A stretch of DNA of 29,603 bases from Bacillota bacterium (GCA_023436765.1 JAEZHX010000163.1:1-29603), one strand, 5' to 3'; shown: positions 14,911 through 23,583, numbered from the stretch's first letter. A program made the numbers and translations. Notes: a model not told the origin generated them from the letters alone.

Positions 14911-16026
14911 ATGAAGAAGATGAAGGTATCACTTGTCCTGCTGGTAATGATAGTTCTGATGGTAGGCTGTGCAAAGAAGGATAATCAGGAGGCAAATACT
15001 CCTGAAGCAATGAAGGCAGAGGCTGTTACACCCGGGCCGGAGGCTTCCTCCCAGGTAGATAACAGTAATGAAGCTAAGGCAGAGGAAACCAAGGAAGAGA
15101 ATACACAGGAAACCATTGCTCCGGCAGAGAAGATTGATATGAAGATTGCTGCACTGAAGGGTGCTACTGCGATTGGTATGGTAAAAATGATGGAATCCTC
15201 CTCCCAGGGTGATGCAGCGAATAACTATCAGTTTACTGTTGCAGGAACAGCGGATGAGATCACTGCAGGCTTAATTAAGGGTGATTTTGATATTGCGGCA
15301 GTACCCTGTAATCTGGCTTCCGTCCTGTATAACAAAACGGAAGGAGAGATTAAGCTGGCAGGAATAAATACGCTTGGTGTCCTGTACATTGTGGAGACCG
15401 GTGATTCTATTCATAAGGTAGAGGATCTGAAGGGCAAAACCATTTATTCCACCGGGTTAGGTACTACACCTCAGTATACCTTGAACTACCTTTTAAATTC
15501 CTATGGAATTGATCCGGAGAAGGATGTAACAATCGAATATAAAGTGGAAGCAACTGAGGTTGCAGCTGTATTAAGTGAAGCAGAGAATGCGATTGCCATG
15601 TTACCTCAGCCCTATGTCACGACGGTAATGATGACCAACGATAAGCTTAGGATTGCACTGGATGTAGCGAAGGAATGGGAGAATGTCAATCAGGATGGCA
15701 GCTCAGTCGTTACGGGTGTCGTTGTAGTGAGAAAGGAATTTCTGGAGGGAAATCCCGATGCATTTGATGCCTTTATGAAGGAGTATAAGGTCAGTGCCGA
15801 TTATGTGAATACCAATATAGAAGAGGCAGCAGCCCTGGTTGAGAAGTACGGTATCTTTAAGGCTGCTCCGACAGTGAAAGCAATACCCTACTGTAATATC
15901 ACCCTGATCACAGGGGAGGAGATGAAGGCGAAGGCCGAGGGCTATCTTAAGACCCTATTTGACCAGAATCCTAAGTCAGTCGGAGGCAAGCTTCCTACAG
16001 AAGATTTCTATTATTTTGGGAAATAA
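14911..16026 (+). CDS. ABC importer substrate-binding lipoprotein, NitT/TauT (NMT1-like) type
   Basis: A 371-residue lipoprotein. The signal peptide ends at a lipobox LMVGC with the lipid-modified cysteine at residue 20. An acidic, Glu/Ala/Thr-rich spacer follows to ~residue 72. The periplasmic-binding-protein fold type II domain then begins with KIAALKGATAIGMVKMM and includes FDIAAVPCNLASVLYN, VEDLKGKTIYSTG and AIAMLPQPYVTT, features of the SsuA/TauA/NMT1-like family that binds small sulfonates, nitrate, bicarbonate or thiamin-precursor pyrimidines. The substrate cannot be told. GGAGG (14897-14901) lies 9 nt upstream of the ATG. It is in an operon with the permease (60-nt gap) and the ATPase. 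Confidence 0.9.
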   Translation: MKKMKVSLVLLVMIVLMVGCAKKDNQEANTPEAMKAEAVTPGPEASSQVDNSNEAKAEETKEENTQETIAPAEKIDMKIAALKGATAIGMVKMMESSSQGDAANNYQFTVAGTADEITAGLIKGDFDIAAVPCNLASVLYNKTEGEIKLAGINTLGVLYIVETGDSIHKVEDLKGKTIYSTGLGTTPQYTLNYLLNSYGIDPEKDVTIEYKVEATEVAAVLSEAENAIAMLPQPYVTTVMMTNDKLRIALDVAKEWENVNQDGSSVVTGVVVVRKEFLEGNPDAFDAFMKEYKVSADYVNTNIEEAAALVEKYGIFKAAPTVKAIPYCNITLITGEEMKAKAEGYLKTLFDQNPKSVGGKLPTEDFYYFGK

Positions 16027-16086
16027 CTATTCATAAAGAAGAGGAAAGGCTCAACAAACCGGAGCATAGGGAAGGGAGAAGGAAGA

Positions 16087-16887
16087 ATGCAGCGGAGAGG
16101 AATGTTTCATAATCAGAAAGACAGGATAAAGAAGATTGTATATCCTCTGCTCTCTATCGGCTTTTGGATTCTCGTATGGGCTATCGTCAGCAGAAGGATA
16201 GATAATGAGATCCTTCTGGCCTCCCCGTTTCAGGTGCTTCAGACTATCATAATCCAGGGGAAAACACCGGATTTCTGGCAGACGATCGCATTTTCCTCGT
16301 TCCATATTTTCCTGGGATTCCTTCTTGCACTTTTGATTGGAACGATGCTTGCGGTTTTCTCCCACTGGATCGGGCTCTTCCGAGAACTGATCTCACCTTT
16401 AATCAAGGTTATAAAAGCGACACCGGTTGCCTCCTTTATCATCCTGTTCCTGTTCTGGTTTCATTCAGAGAATTTATCCACCTATATTTCTTTCCTGATG
16501 GTATTACCTGTCATATACTTAAATATCCTTCAGGGTTTGAAGTCAGCAGATGACAAGCTTCTGCAGTTGGCCAAGGTTTACAGGTTAAGCTTATGGAAAA
16601 AAGTCCGGGCGATCTATCTCCCGGCGGTAGTTCCTTATCTGATTGCAGCAGTATCCATTGGTCTGGGCTTTGGCTTCAAATCGGGCATTGCGGCAGAAGT
16701 AATCGGAATTCCGGCGAGATCGATTGGTAGGCAGCTATATGAAGCCAAACTAAACCTTATGACCAAAGAAATGCTGGCCTGGACCATAGTCATTATCATA
16801 ATCAGCGTACTTTTTGAAAAAGCGGTGCTGTTGACCATCCGTCTGCTGCAGCACAAGGAGGAGGAGCATGGACATCAGGCTGATTAA
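16087..16887 (+). CDS. ABC importer permease, SsuC/TauC type
   Basis: A 266-residue inner-membrane protein with about six hydrophobic segments. An EAA-like loop that docks onto the ATPase is visible in LAKVYRLSLWKKVRAIYLPAVVP. The segment ASPFQVLQT after the first membrane helix and the GFGFKSGIAAEVIG segment near the end are usual for BPD_transp_1 permeases of the nitrate/sulfonate/taurine group. Ribosome-site sequence GGGAG precedes ATG 16087; an alternative ATG at 16102 also has a nearby GGAG, so the first five residues are uncertain. Its 3' end overlaps the ATPase gene by 20 nt, which implies coupled translation. Confidence 0.92.
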   Translation: MQRRGMFHNQKDRIKKIVYPLLSIGFWILVWAIVSRRIDNEILLASPFQVLQTIIIQGKTPDFWQTIAFSSFHIFLGFLLALLIGTMLAVFSHWIGLFRELISPLIKVIKATPVASFIILFLFWFHSENLSTYISFLMVLPVIYLNILQGLKSADDKLLQLAKVYRLSLWKKVRAIYLPAVVPYLIAAVSIGLGFGFKSGIAAEVIGIPARSIGRQLYEAKLNLMTKEMLAWTIVIIIISVLFEKAVLLTIRLLQHKEEEHGHQAD

Positions 16888-17452
16888 TATATATAAAGAA
16901 TTCAATGGAGTTACTGTACTCAGTAATCTAAACCTGACGATAAAGGAAGGTGTCATCAGCTGTATCATGGGTGCTTCCGGAAGCGGCAAGACTACCCTGG
17001 CCAATATCCTGATGGGACTTGTGAAGCCGGAGGAAGGAGAAGTACAGGGTCTCAAGGGTATAAAAATCTCCACCGTATTTCAGGAGGATCGTCTGATAGA
17101 GCATTGGGATGCCGTGAAAAATGTTTTGCTGGTCTGTGGTAAGGATAATACGGAAGCTGAGGTAAGGGATCATTTCCACAAGGTAGGACTGGAGGATATC
17201 ACGAACAAACCGGTCAGAAGCTTCAGCGGTGGTATGAGACGCAGAGTGGCCATCGTACGAGCAATCATTGCTGAGAGTAATCTGGTTCTTTTGGATGAAC
17301 CCTTCAAAGGCTTGGATGAAGCCTTAAAGCTTAAGGTGATAACATATCTTCGGGAACAGACTGCCGGCAAGACAGTCATTATTATCACCCATGATGCAGA
17401 GGATGCAGAGCTATTAGGTGCGGAAATTCATGTTCTTGAAAAACAGAACTAG
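16868..17452 (+). CDS. ABC importer ATP-binding protein, SsuB/TauB type (short)
   Basis: A 194-residue ATPase that powers the importer. All motifs are present: Walker A GASGSGKTT, Q-loop VFQEDRL, signature FSGGMRRR, Walker B LVLLDEPF, D-loop GLDE and the switch histidine in IITHD. It is shorter than the usual ~250 residues of the family, ending soon after the switch region, so the typical C-terminal extension is missing; it reads as complete rather than truncated. A GGAGGAGGA ribosome site lies inside the end of the permease gene. It is the last gene of the operon; the next gene has its own promoter. Confidence 0.92.
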   Translation: MDIRLINIYKEFNGVTVLSNLNLTIKEGVISCIMGASGSGKTTLANILMGLVKPEEGEVQGLKGIKISTVFQEDRLIEHWDAVKNVLLVCGKDNTEAEVRDHFHKVGLEDITNKPVRSFSGGMRRRVAIVRAIIAESNLVLLDEPFKGLDEALKLKVITYLREQTAGKTVIIITHDAEDAELLGAEIHVLEKQN

Positions 17453-17480
17453 CATTTTATGCATGGCTGCCGGAAGGAGG

Positions 17481-17509
17481 TTGTAATTTCCACCGGTATC
17501 GGCTATAAT
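17481..17509 (+). promoter_or_regulatory. Promoter of the cytidylate-kinase-like gene
   Basis: TTGTAA (17481-17486), 17 bp, and TATAAT (17504-17509) form a good sigma-A promoter, 70 nt before the start codon. Confidence 0.7.
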
Positions 17510-17578
17510 ACATTATTAATACAAAGCTTAAGTCAAATAGTCGTATGATCAAGGATGGGATTAAAGGAAGGTATAACA

Positions 17579-18382
17579 ATGCATATTACGATAACAGGCA
17601 ATCTGGGAAGCGGAAAATCAACCGTAGCTAAGCTGTTAAGTGAAAAATACGGGTTTGAGATCTATTCCACAGGGAAGGTACAGAGGGAACTTGCCAGACA
17701 GATGAACATGACCACACTGGAGCTGAACCAGCTGATGAGAAGTGATAAGAAATATGATAAAATGATTGATGACGAGACCTCCCGGATATCCAGGGATAAT
17801 AAGGAGAAGGATATCATATTCGATTCCAGACTTGCCTGGCATTTTGTTGAGAGTTCCTTCAAGGTCTTTGTATCTGTCAGCCTGGATGTGGCGGCAATGC
17901 GTGTCATGAACGATACAAGAGGAGAAGAAGAGAAATACACCTCCTTTGAGGAAGCAAGAAGACTGCTGGCCGAGCGGGCTGCGACCGAGAAGGTCCGATA
18001 TAAGGAAATCTATGACTTAAATTATATGGATTTTTCTAACTATGATCTTATCATAGACAGCACCTTTTGTCTGCCGGACAAGATTGCCGAGGTAATTCTG
18101 ACTGAAGCAAGAGCGTATGAAAACAGGCAGACGAATATTGCGAAGCTGCTGATATCGCCGAAGCGGATTCGCTTAGAAGAGTATTCTCAGGAAGAGGAGA
18201 AGCTAAGGCTCAGCAGCTTGATAGAGACCTATCGGAAGGTTCCTTATGCTATTGACAAGGTAATCAAGGTAAAGAAGCTGGAGGATGATTATGTGGCTCT
18301 GGAAGCCTTCGATGATATCAAGGCGGCGATCTACGCAGAGGTAAGCTTTATTCCCGTGGAGGTAGTCAATGAAATAATGTGA
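17579..18382 (+). CDS. Cytidylate-kinase-like P-loop kinase with an extra C-terminal region
   Basis: A 267-residue cytoplasmic protein. The N-terminal ~185 residues are a nucleoside monophosphate kinase-like domain: P-loop GNLGSGKST (residues 7-15), IYSTGKVQRELA, a DSRLAWH segment in the position of the substrate-binding DGRD of Cmk-like enzymes, and a lid region rich in arginine (EEARRLLAERAATEKVRY). Residues ~190-267 are an added region, with SPKRIRLEEYS and a repeated VKKLEDDYVALEAFDD segment, not part of the usual kinase. The phosphate acceptor is therefore uncertain. ATG 17579 is chosen because AAAGGAAGG lies 7 nt upstream and the P-loop strand starts directly after it. It has its own promoter and terminator. 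Confidence 0.8.
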   Translation: MHITITGNLGSGKSTVAKLLSEKYGFEIYSTGKVQRELARQMNMTTLELNQLMRSDKKYDKMIDDETSRISRDNKEKDIIFDSRLAWHFVESSFKVFVSVSLDVAAMRVMNDTRGEEEKYTSFEEARRLLAERAATEKVRYKEIYDLNYMDFSNYDLIIDSTFCLPDKIAEVILTEARAYENRQTNIAKLLISPKRIRLEEYSQEEEKLRLSSLIETYRKVPYAIDKVIKVKKLEDDYVALEAFDDIKAAIYAEVSFIPVEVVNEIM

Positions 18383-18489
18383 GCTTTATCCAAATTAGTT
18401 AGGAAAAAGCCTTAAAAACATAATATTACCTATTTTATTTCAAATTATCACCGAGGATATTAAAGTTAATATAACAGACAATAACCATA

Positions 18490-18520
18490 AGAGGATTCAT
18501 TCAATATGAATTCTCTTTTT
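18490..18520 (+). terminator. Terminator between the kinase-like gene and the AI-2E/YtvI-type gene
   Basis: An 11-pair stem, AGAGGATTCAT (18490-18500) with ATGAATTCTCT (18506-18516), has one G-U pair and a 5-nt loop, followed by TTTTT. Confidence 0.88.
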
Positions 18521-18572
18521 GTTTCCAAAAAAGTTGCCTGGTATTGGATTAATTTGTTAAGGAGGTGGTTTG

Positions 18573-19652
18573 ATGAAGTCATGGGTAGAATACAGACCCA
18601 GAATAAAATGTCTTATTATCATTACAATCACCACCCTCGGGGTATATCTGGGTTTTAAATATATTTTGCCTTTAATACTGCCATTCTTATTTGCTTACTT
18701 TCTCGCTTGGATCATCCGGCCTTCAACAGAATTTTTATATCGAAAGCTGAAGATGCCAAGGATTATCGGGGGAATCCTATCTTTATCAGTTGTTTTGGCG
18801 GTACTCGGAACGGCCCTTTATTATCTGTTCCATACCCTGCTTAAGCAGACTATAATGCTAATCCGCAATATTCCTATCTATGCGGAGGCTATTACAGGAA
18901 AGCTCGACTACCTCTGCTCCGGCTGCGATCGGGCCTTCGGTTTAATGAAAGGGACCATGCGGGGAGTAATGGACGACAATATGGAACACATGGTAGACCA
19001 TCTGAAAACAAATGTAATGCCGGGAATCACGCAACGCACCATATCCTTCATAATCTGGATTATAGCGATTACCGGTATATTCCTGATTATTCTGATCTCA
19101 GCCGTACTGATTGTTAAGGATTTGCCTGATTTCCATCGGAAATACGGGAACAGTGATTTCTATCGTGATGTCCATAAGGTAACCAATAAGCTTGCGGATG
19201 CGGGAGTCGCTTATCTGAGATCCCAGCTGATTATCATGGTAATCGTAGCCTTCTGCAGTGTTCTGGGACTAACGATACTAAAGAATGAATATGCACTGTT
19301 GATTGGACTGATCATAGCCCTGATGGATGCCTTGCCTATACTGGGAAGCGGTATAGTCTATATTCCCTGGAGCATAATCATGCTAATTAACGGCAATATC
19401 TTTGCTGCAGCCATTCTGGTGACAACCTTCCTGGTCTGCCAGATTTTAAGGGAGATACTGGAACCTAAGCTGATCGGCAATCGCATCGGCATCAAGCCTT
19501 TATTTACATTAATTGCAATGTACGTTGGGGTTAATTTATTTTCCATTGCCGGGTTTGTCCTGGGGCCGATCGGATTGATCATCATCATTACCGTCGTAAA
19601 GGTAATGAATGAAAAGTCTGAAGCGGAAAGCCATCCAACCCCTGAGATTTGA
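18573..19652 (+). CDS. AI-2E family membrane protein, probably the sporulation protein YtvI
   Basis: A 359-residue integral membrane protein of the AI-2E transporter (UPF0118) family. Two or three hydrophobic segments lie in the first ~100 residues, a soluble helical stretch follows (~100-150), then a membrane segment near 155-180, and four or five segments in the last 140 residues that include the family marks DALPILGSGIVYIPW and EPKLIGNRIG. Length, lack of a long tail and the spore-forming background fit the YtvI subgroup, required for sporulation in Bacillus-type bacteria but with unknown transport substrate. ATG 18573 is preceded by a near-perfect AGGAGGTG; a TTG at 18570 is too close. 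The promoter is not clear. Confidence 0.85.
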   Translation: MKSWVEYRPRIKCLIIITITTLGVYLGFKYILPLILPFLFAYFLAWIIRPSTEFLYRKLKMPRIIGGILSLSVVLAVLGTALYYLFHTLLKQTIMLIRNIPIYAEAITGKLDYLCSGCDRAFGLMKGTMRGVMDDNMEHMVDHLKTNVMPGITQRTISFIIWIIAITGIFLIILISAVLIVKDLPDFHRKYGNSDFYRDVHKVTNKLADAGVAYLRSQLIIMVIVAFCSVLGLTILKNEYALLIGLIIALMDALPILGSGIVYIPWSIIMLINGNIFAAAILVTTFLVCQILREILEPKLIGNRIGIKPLFTLIAMYVGVNLFSIAGFVLGPIGLIIIITVVKVMNEKSEAESHPTPEI

Positions 19653-19662
19653 TATTATCCGC

Positions 19663-19691
19663 TTGACAAAGACAAAGTTCTGGAATAAAAT
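19663..19691 (+). promoter_or_regulatory. Promoter of the T-box-proS unit
   Basis: TTGACA (19663-19668), 17 bp, and TAAAAT (19686-19691) make a strong sigma-A promoter just upstream of the T-box leader. Confidence 0.85.
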
Positions 19692-19705
19692 AAGGTACAT
19701 TATCA

Positions 19706-19938
19706 GGCGTAGATGAGGAATAGTAGAAAAGAAACGCATTTCAGAGAGAGAAGCAGGGGTGGAAGCTTCTTATGCAGTTGTTTTTGAACCGGCCTCGGAG
19801 CTTTGCATGAAGGTCACCTGACTCCAAATGCAACGTAGGACCGGCGTTAACGGTTTGAGAGAGAGCTGACTAGGTCAGCTAATTAGGGTGGTACCGCCGA
19901 GTCTTTCGGTCCCTTAGGGATAGAAAGGCTCTTTCTTT
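19706..19938 (+). promoter_or_regulatory. T-box leader, proline-responsive
   Basis: The leader binds uncharged tRNA(Pro) and then lets transcription continue into proS. The conserved T-box AGGGTGGTACCGCCGA is at 19885-19900. Stem I is recognised by CAGAGAGAG (19742-19750) and GGGGTGG (19754-19760), with the basal stem GCATT (19736-19740) / AATGC (19827-19831). The triplet directly before that 3' strand is CCA (19824-19826), a proline codon, in the position expected for the specifier. That assignment comes from alignment by eye. Confidence 0.93.
19899..19938 (+). terminator. T-box regulated terminator
   Basis: GAGTCTTTC (19899-19907) pairs with GAAAGGCTC (19923-19931), with an inner TCCCT/AGGGA stem and a TTTCTTT tail. 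It overlaps the antiterminator sequence of the T-box. Confidence 0.88.
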
Positions 19939-19976
19939 GTCCATTTCTATCCGTCAATTAGAAAGGAGAGATGATT

Positions 19977-21410
19977 ATGGCGCAGGAAAAAAAGTTAGTG
20001 GAGGCAATTACCTCCATGGATGTGGATTTTGCACAGTGGTACACGGATGTTGTGAAGAAAGCGGAATTAATTGAGTATTCCGGAGTCAAGGGTTGTATGA
20101 TTTTAAGACCGAACGGCTATGCTATCTGGGAAAATATCCAGAGACAGCTGGATGCGGATTTTAAGGCAACCGGAGTAGAGAATGTCTATATGCCGATGTT
20201 CATACCGGAGAGCCTGTTACAGAAGGAGAAGGATCATGTGGAGGGCTTTGCCCCCGAGGTGGCTTGGGTTACCCAGGGAGGACTGGAGCCGTTACAGGAG
20301 AGACTTTGTGTAAGACCTACCTCCGAAACCTTATTCTGTGATTTCTATTCGAACATCATCCAATCCTACCGTGATCTGCCGAAGCTCTATAACCAGTGGT
20401 GCTCGGTAGTCCGTTGGGAGAAGACAACAAGACCTTTCTTACGCTCTATGGAATTCTTATGGCAGGAGGGCCATACCGCCCATGCAACGGCGGAGGAGGC
20501 TGAGGAAAGAACGATTCAGATGCTGAATGTATATGCTGACTTCTGCGAAAGGGTTCTGGCAATTCCCATGATTAAGGGACGCAAATCCGAGAAAGAGAAA
20601 TTTGCGGGAGCGCATGCTACCTATACAATCGAGGCACTGATGCATGACGGCAAGGCATTGCAGTCCGGTACCAGCCACAATTTCGGTGACGGCTTTGCAC
20701 AGGCCTTCGGCATACAGTATACGGATAAGAATAATACCTTACAGTATGTACATCAAACCTCCTGGGGGATGTCAACGAGAATTATCGGTGCAATCATCAT
20801 GGTGCACGGAGATGACAGCGGTCTGGTGCTTCCTCCGAGAGTAGCACCTGTTCAAATTATGATTATACCGATCAGCCAGAACAAGGAAGGTGTTCTTGAG
20901 AAAGCATATGAATTAAGGGATCGCTTAAGTGGCTTCAAGGTTAAGGTGGACGATTCCGAGAAGAGCCCCGGCTGGAAGTTCTCCGAGCAGGAGATGCGCG
21001 GTATACCGATCCGTATCGAGATCGGACCCAAGGATATCGAGGCCGGTCAGGCGGTAATTGTCAGAAGGGACACCAGAGAAAAGATCGTTGTTTCTCTGGA
21101 TGAGATAGAAAACAAGGCTGCAGAGGTACTGGAGCTGATGCAGTCAGAGATGCTTGAGAGAGCAAGGGCTCACAGGGACTCTCATACCTATTACGCTAAG
21201 ACCATGGAGGAATTTGAGAAGACCGTAGCAGAGAAGCCGGGCTTTATCAAAGCGATGTGGTGTGAGGATGAGGCTTGTGAAGCGGCCATCAAAGAGAGAA
21301 CCGGCGCAACCTCCCGCTGCATGCCTTTCGAACAGGAGCATATCGCTGATACCTGCGTATGCTGCGGCAAGCCTGCTAAGACTATGACGTATTGGGGTAA
21401 GGCTTACTAA
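19977..21410 (+). CDS. proS: Prolyl-tRNA synthetase, archaeal/eukaryotic type
   Basis: A class II aminoacyl-tRNA synthetase that charges tRNA(Pro) with proline. The 477-residue length, absence of the ~180-residue editing insert and a C-terminal zinc-binding end with cysteines (CEDEAC then CVCC) identify the type 3 (archaeal/eukaryotic-like) ProS found in many clostridia. Visible motifs are the motif 2 region VVRWEKTTRPFLRSMEF, the LWQEGHTAHAT segment, and motif 3 with MVHGDDSGLVLPPRVAP. ATG 19977 is 8 nt from GGAG (19965-19968), while ATG 19971 is only 2 nt away. Expression is controlled by the T-box leader. Confidence 0.97.
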   Translation: MAQEKKLVEAITSMDVDFAQWYTDVVKKAELIEYSGVKGCMILRPNGYAIWENIQRQLDADFKATGVENVYMPMFIPESLLQKEKDHVEGFAPEVAWVTQGGLEPLQERLCVRPTSETLFCDFYSNIIQSYRDLPKLYNQWCSVVRWEKTTRPFLRSMEFLWQEGHTAHATAEEAEERTIQMLNVYADFCERVLAIPMIKGRKSEKEKFAGAHATYTIEALMHDGKALQSGTSHNFGDGFAQAFGIQYTDKNNTLQYVHQTSWGMSTRIIGAIIMVHGDDSGLVLPPRVAPVQIMIIPISQNKEGVLEKAYELRDRLSGFKVKVDDSEKSPGWKFSEQEMRGIPIRIEIGPKDIEAGQAVIVRRDTREKIVVSLDEIENKAAEVLELMQSEMLERARAHRDSHTYYAKTMEEFEKTVAEKPGFIKAMWCEDEACEAAIKERTGATSRCMPFEQEHIADTCVCCGKPAKTMTYWGKAY

Positions 21411-21420
21411 GAGAATATTT

Positions 21421-21485
21421 GTCCATCGCAGGAGATACAGACGGCTGATGTCTGTTTAGGATATCCTGTGGTGGACTTTTTCTTT
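21421..21485 (+). terminator. Long-stem terminator after proS
   Basis: A 13-pair lower stem, GTCCATCGCAGGA (21421-21433) with TCCTGTGGTGGAC (21464-21476), includes two G-U pairs. A 6-bp upper stem, ACAGAC (21437-21442) / GTCTGT (21450-21455), sits on it. TTTTTCTTT follows. Confidence 0.88.
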
Positions 21486-21496
21486 GTGCATAAGTA

Positions 21497-21505
21497 TGCT
21501 ATAAT
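21497..21505 (+). promoter_or_regulatory. Extended -10 promoter of the GNAT-cca operon
   Basis: TGC TATAAT (21497-21505) is an extended -10 box, about 95 nt upstream of the acetyltransferase start. The -35 region is T-rich and unclear. Confidence 0.6.
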
Positions 21506-21600
21506 GAACCTGTATCATAAGCAGGGAAAGAACTGTGAAGGATAAGGATTAAAATCAGGGATTGCATTTGCCTTTTAGATTAGAAATGGGGTATACTCAT

Positions 21601-22137
21601 ATGAAATATATGTTCAGGCCGGCGGAGGCTTCTGAGTTAAAGGAAATTACGGAGCTTTACTTAGGCTCGATAAAGCATTTGACGGAGCAGGAAATTAACC
21701 AATGGGATGAGATCTACCCGAATGAGAAGGTGCTTGCCGGGGATATTATGAATAGGGAAATGTATGTGCTTACAGAGGAATCCCGGATTCTGTCCTGTGT
21801 TGTGCTAAACGAAGCACAGGATATAAAATATCAGACCGGTGACTGGAAGCACAGGGAGGGTCGGATTATTGTAATTCACCGTCTATGTGTAAATCATAAT
21901 TTTCAGGGGCGCGGATTAGGTAGGACAACCATGGAATATGCGGAGAGGCTGATTAAGGCAACCGGATACGCATCGATTCGTTTGGATGTATTCTCGGATA
22001 ATTATATTTCACGAAACCTTTATGAGAAGCTTGGTTATACTTATACAGGTATGGTTACGTTCCGCAAGGGATTGTTTTATCTGATGGAGAAAAGCTGCGA
22101 AGCAATCAAGGATAGTGACGAGCGGATGGAGGCATGA
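21601..22137 (+). CDS. GNAT family N-acetyltransferase
   Basis: A 178-residue acetyl-CoA-dependent acetyltransferase. Motif A, which binds the CoA pyrophosphate, reads RLCVNHNFQGRGLGRTTME with the QxxGxG/A pattern. Motif B (SDNYISRNLYEKLGY) is the usual end of the fold. The substrate is unknown; the layout resembles small-molecule or antibiotic-type GNATs. ATG 21601 is chosen because GGGG lies ~9 nt upstream; TTG 21562 and ATG 21586 have no ribosome site. The stop codon is one base before the cca start, so the two form a tight operon. Confidence 0.88.
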   Translation: MKYMFRPAEASELKEITELYLGSIKHLTEQEINQWDEIYPNEKVLAGDIMNREMYVLTEESRILSCVVLNEAQDIKYQTGDWKHREGRIIVIHRLCVNHNFQGRGLGRTTMEYAERLIKATGYASIRLDVFSDNYISRNLYEKLGYTYTGMVTFRKGLFYLMEKSCEAIKDSDERMEA

Positions 22138-22138
22138 C

Positions 22139-23524
22139 ATGCAGATACAGATACCCGAAAATGTAAATAAAATCATTCAGGTCCTGACGGAGAATGGCTA
22201 TGAAGCCTATGCTGTCGGTGGCTGTGTGCGGGATATGATCCTGGGCAGAGTGCCGGAGGATTGGGACATTACAACCTCGGCGAAGCCACTGGAGGTAAAA
22301 AGGCTCTTTAGAAGAACCATTGATACCGGCATCCAGCATGGTACTGTTACGGTATTGATGGATAAAGAGCATTATGAAGTAACCACTTATCGACTGGACG
22401 GAGAATATGAGGATAACCGCCATCCGAAGGAGGTTCTATTTACATCGAATCTGAAGGAGGATCTAAGGCGGAGGGACTTTACGATCAATGCTATGGCATA
22501 TAATGACCGGAAAGGCCTGATTGATCTGTTTGAAGGAATGGAAGATTTAAGCTCCGGTTTGATCCGCTGTGTCGGCAGTGCTTCGGAACGATTTGATGAG
22601 GATGCCCTAAGAATACTTCGAGCAGTTCGCTTCTCAGCGCAGTTAGGCTTTCAGATAGAGGAAGCCACAATGAAAGCCGTACGGGATAAGGTGGAGCTGT
22701 TACGCAATATCAGTGCGGAGCGTATCCGGGTAGAGCTGACTAAGCTCTTGATCTCGGACCATCCGGACCGACTGAGAATGCTTTATGAAGCAGGGATAAC
22801 AGCTGTAATTCTACCTGAGTTTGATGCCATGATGGTAACCGGACAGAAGAATATCCATCATGCCTACACCGTAGGTGAACATACGATCAGAGCTGTGGCA
22901 GCAGTGGCAGGGACGAGCAGTGAGAACCACTATCCCCTGCGGGAGAGGACAATCCTTCGCTGGACGATGCTCTTGCATGACGTGGAGAAACCCAACTCAA
23001 AGACCCTTGGCAGGGATGGGCAGGAGCATTTCTACGGCCATCAGGAGAAGGGAGCAATTACCGCCAAAAGAATTTTGAAGGATCTTAAATTCGATAACGA
23101 TACGATGAATGCAATCATTCACCTGATACGCTGGCATGATTACAGATTTGTGCTGACACCGGCAGGGATACGAAAGGCAGCAGCTAAAATCGGTAAGGAG
23201 TATATGGAGCTGTTGTTTGAGGTGAACCGGGCCGATACGGCAGGGAAGAATCCAAAGCACAATGAGGAGAAGTATCATCGGATCGAGACGGCCCGTATAC
23301 TTTATCAAAGAGTATTGGAACGGGAGGAATGTGTCAGTCTAAAGGAGCTTAAGCTGAATGGAAATGATTTGATCAGCGAGGGCTTTCATCCGGGAAAGGA
23401 ATTGGGACAGATCCTGAACTTCCTTTTGGATCGGGTGCTTGAGGAGCCGGAGCTGAATCATAAGGATACTCTGCTACAGCTGGCAAAAGAGTGGAAGAAT
23501 TATCACAGGGAAGAAAGAATTTAA
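22139..23524 (+). CDS. cca: CCA tRNA nucleotidyltransferase with HD domain
   Basis: This enzyme adds or repairs the 3' CCA end of tRNAs. The 461-residue protein has a class II nucleotidyltransferase head: YAVGGCVRDMILGR, the metal-binding DxD in EDWDITT, and the RRDFTINAMAYN motif followed by EDALRILRAVRF. An HD domain is in the C-terminal half (LLHDVEKP, then YGHQEKGA); the usual HDIGKP reads HDVEKP. ATG 22139 is preceded by GGAGG (22128-22132) 6 nt upstream. It is co-transcribed with the acetyltransferase. A strong terminator follows 16 nt after the stop. Confidence 0.95.
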   Translation: MQIQIPENVNKIIQVLTENGYEAYAVGGCVRDMILGRVPEDWDITTSAKPLEVKRLFRRTIDTGIQHGTVTVLMDKEHYEVTTYRLDGEYEDNRHPKEVLFTSNLKEDLRRRDFTINAMAYNDRKGLIDLFEGMEDLSSGLIRCVGSASERFDEDALRILRAVRFSAQLGFQIEEATMKAVRDKVELLRNISAERIRVELTKLLISDHPDRLRMLYEAGITAVILPEFDAMMVTGQKNIHHAYTVGEHTIRAVAAVAGTSSENHYPLRERTILRWTMLLHDVEKPNSKTLGRDGQEHFYGHQEKGAITAKRILKDLKFDNDTMNAIIHLIRWHDYRFVLTPAGIRKAAAKIGKEYMELLFEVNRADTAGKNPKHNEEKYHRIETARILYQRVLEREECVSLKELKLNGNDLISEGFHPGKELGQILNFLLDRVLEEPELNHKDTLLQLAKEWKNYHREERI

Positions 23525-23539
23525 ACCGAATAATTTTAT

Positions 23540-23583
23540 GAGCCTTAGAAAATTAAGTACAACATATTTCTAAGGCTCTTTTT
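23540..23583 (+). terminator. Terminator after cca
   Basis: A perfect 12-bp stem, GAGCCTTAGAAA (23540-23551) with TTTCTAAGGCTC (23567-23578), has a 15-nt loop and a TTTTT tail. Confidence 0.93.
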
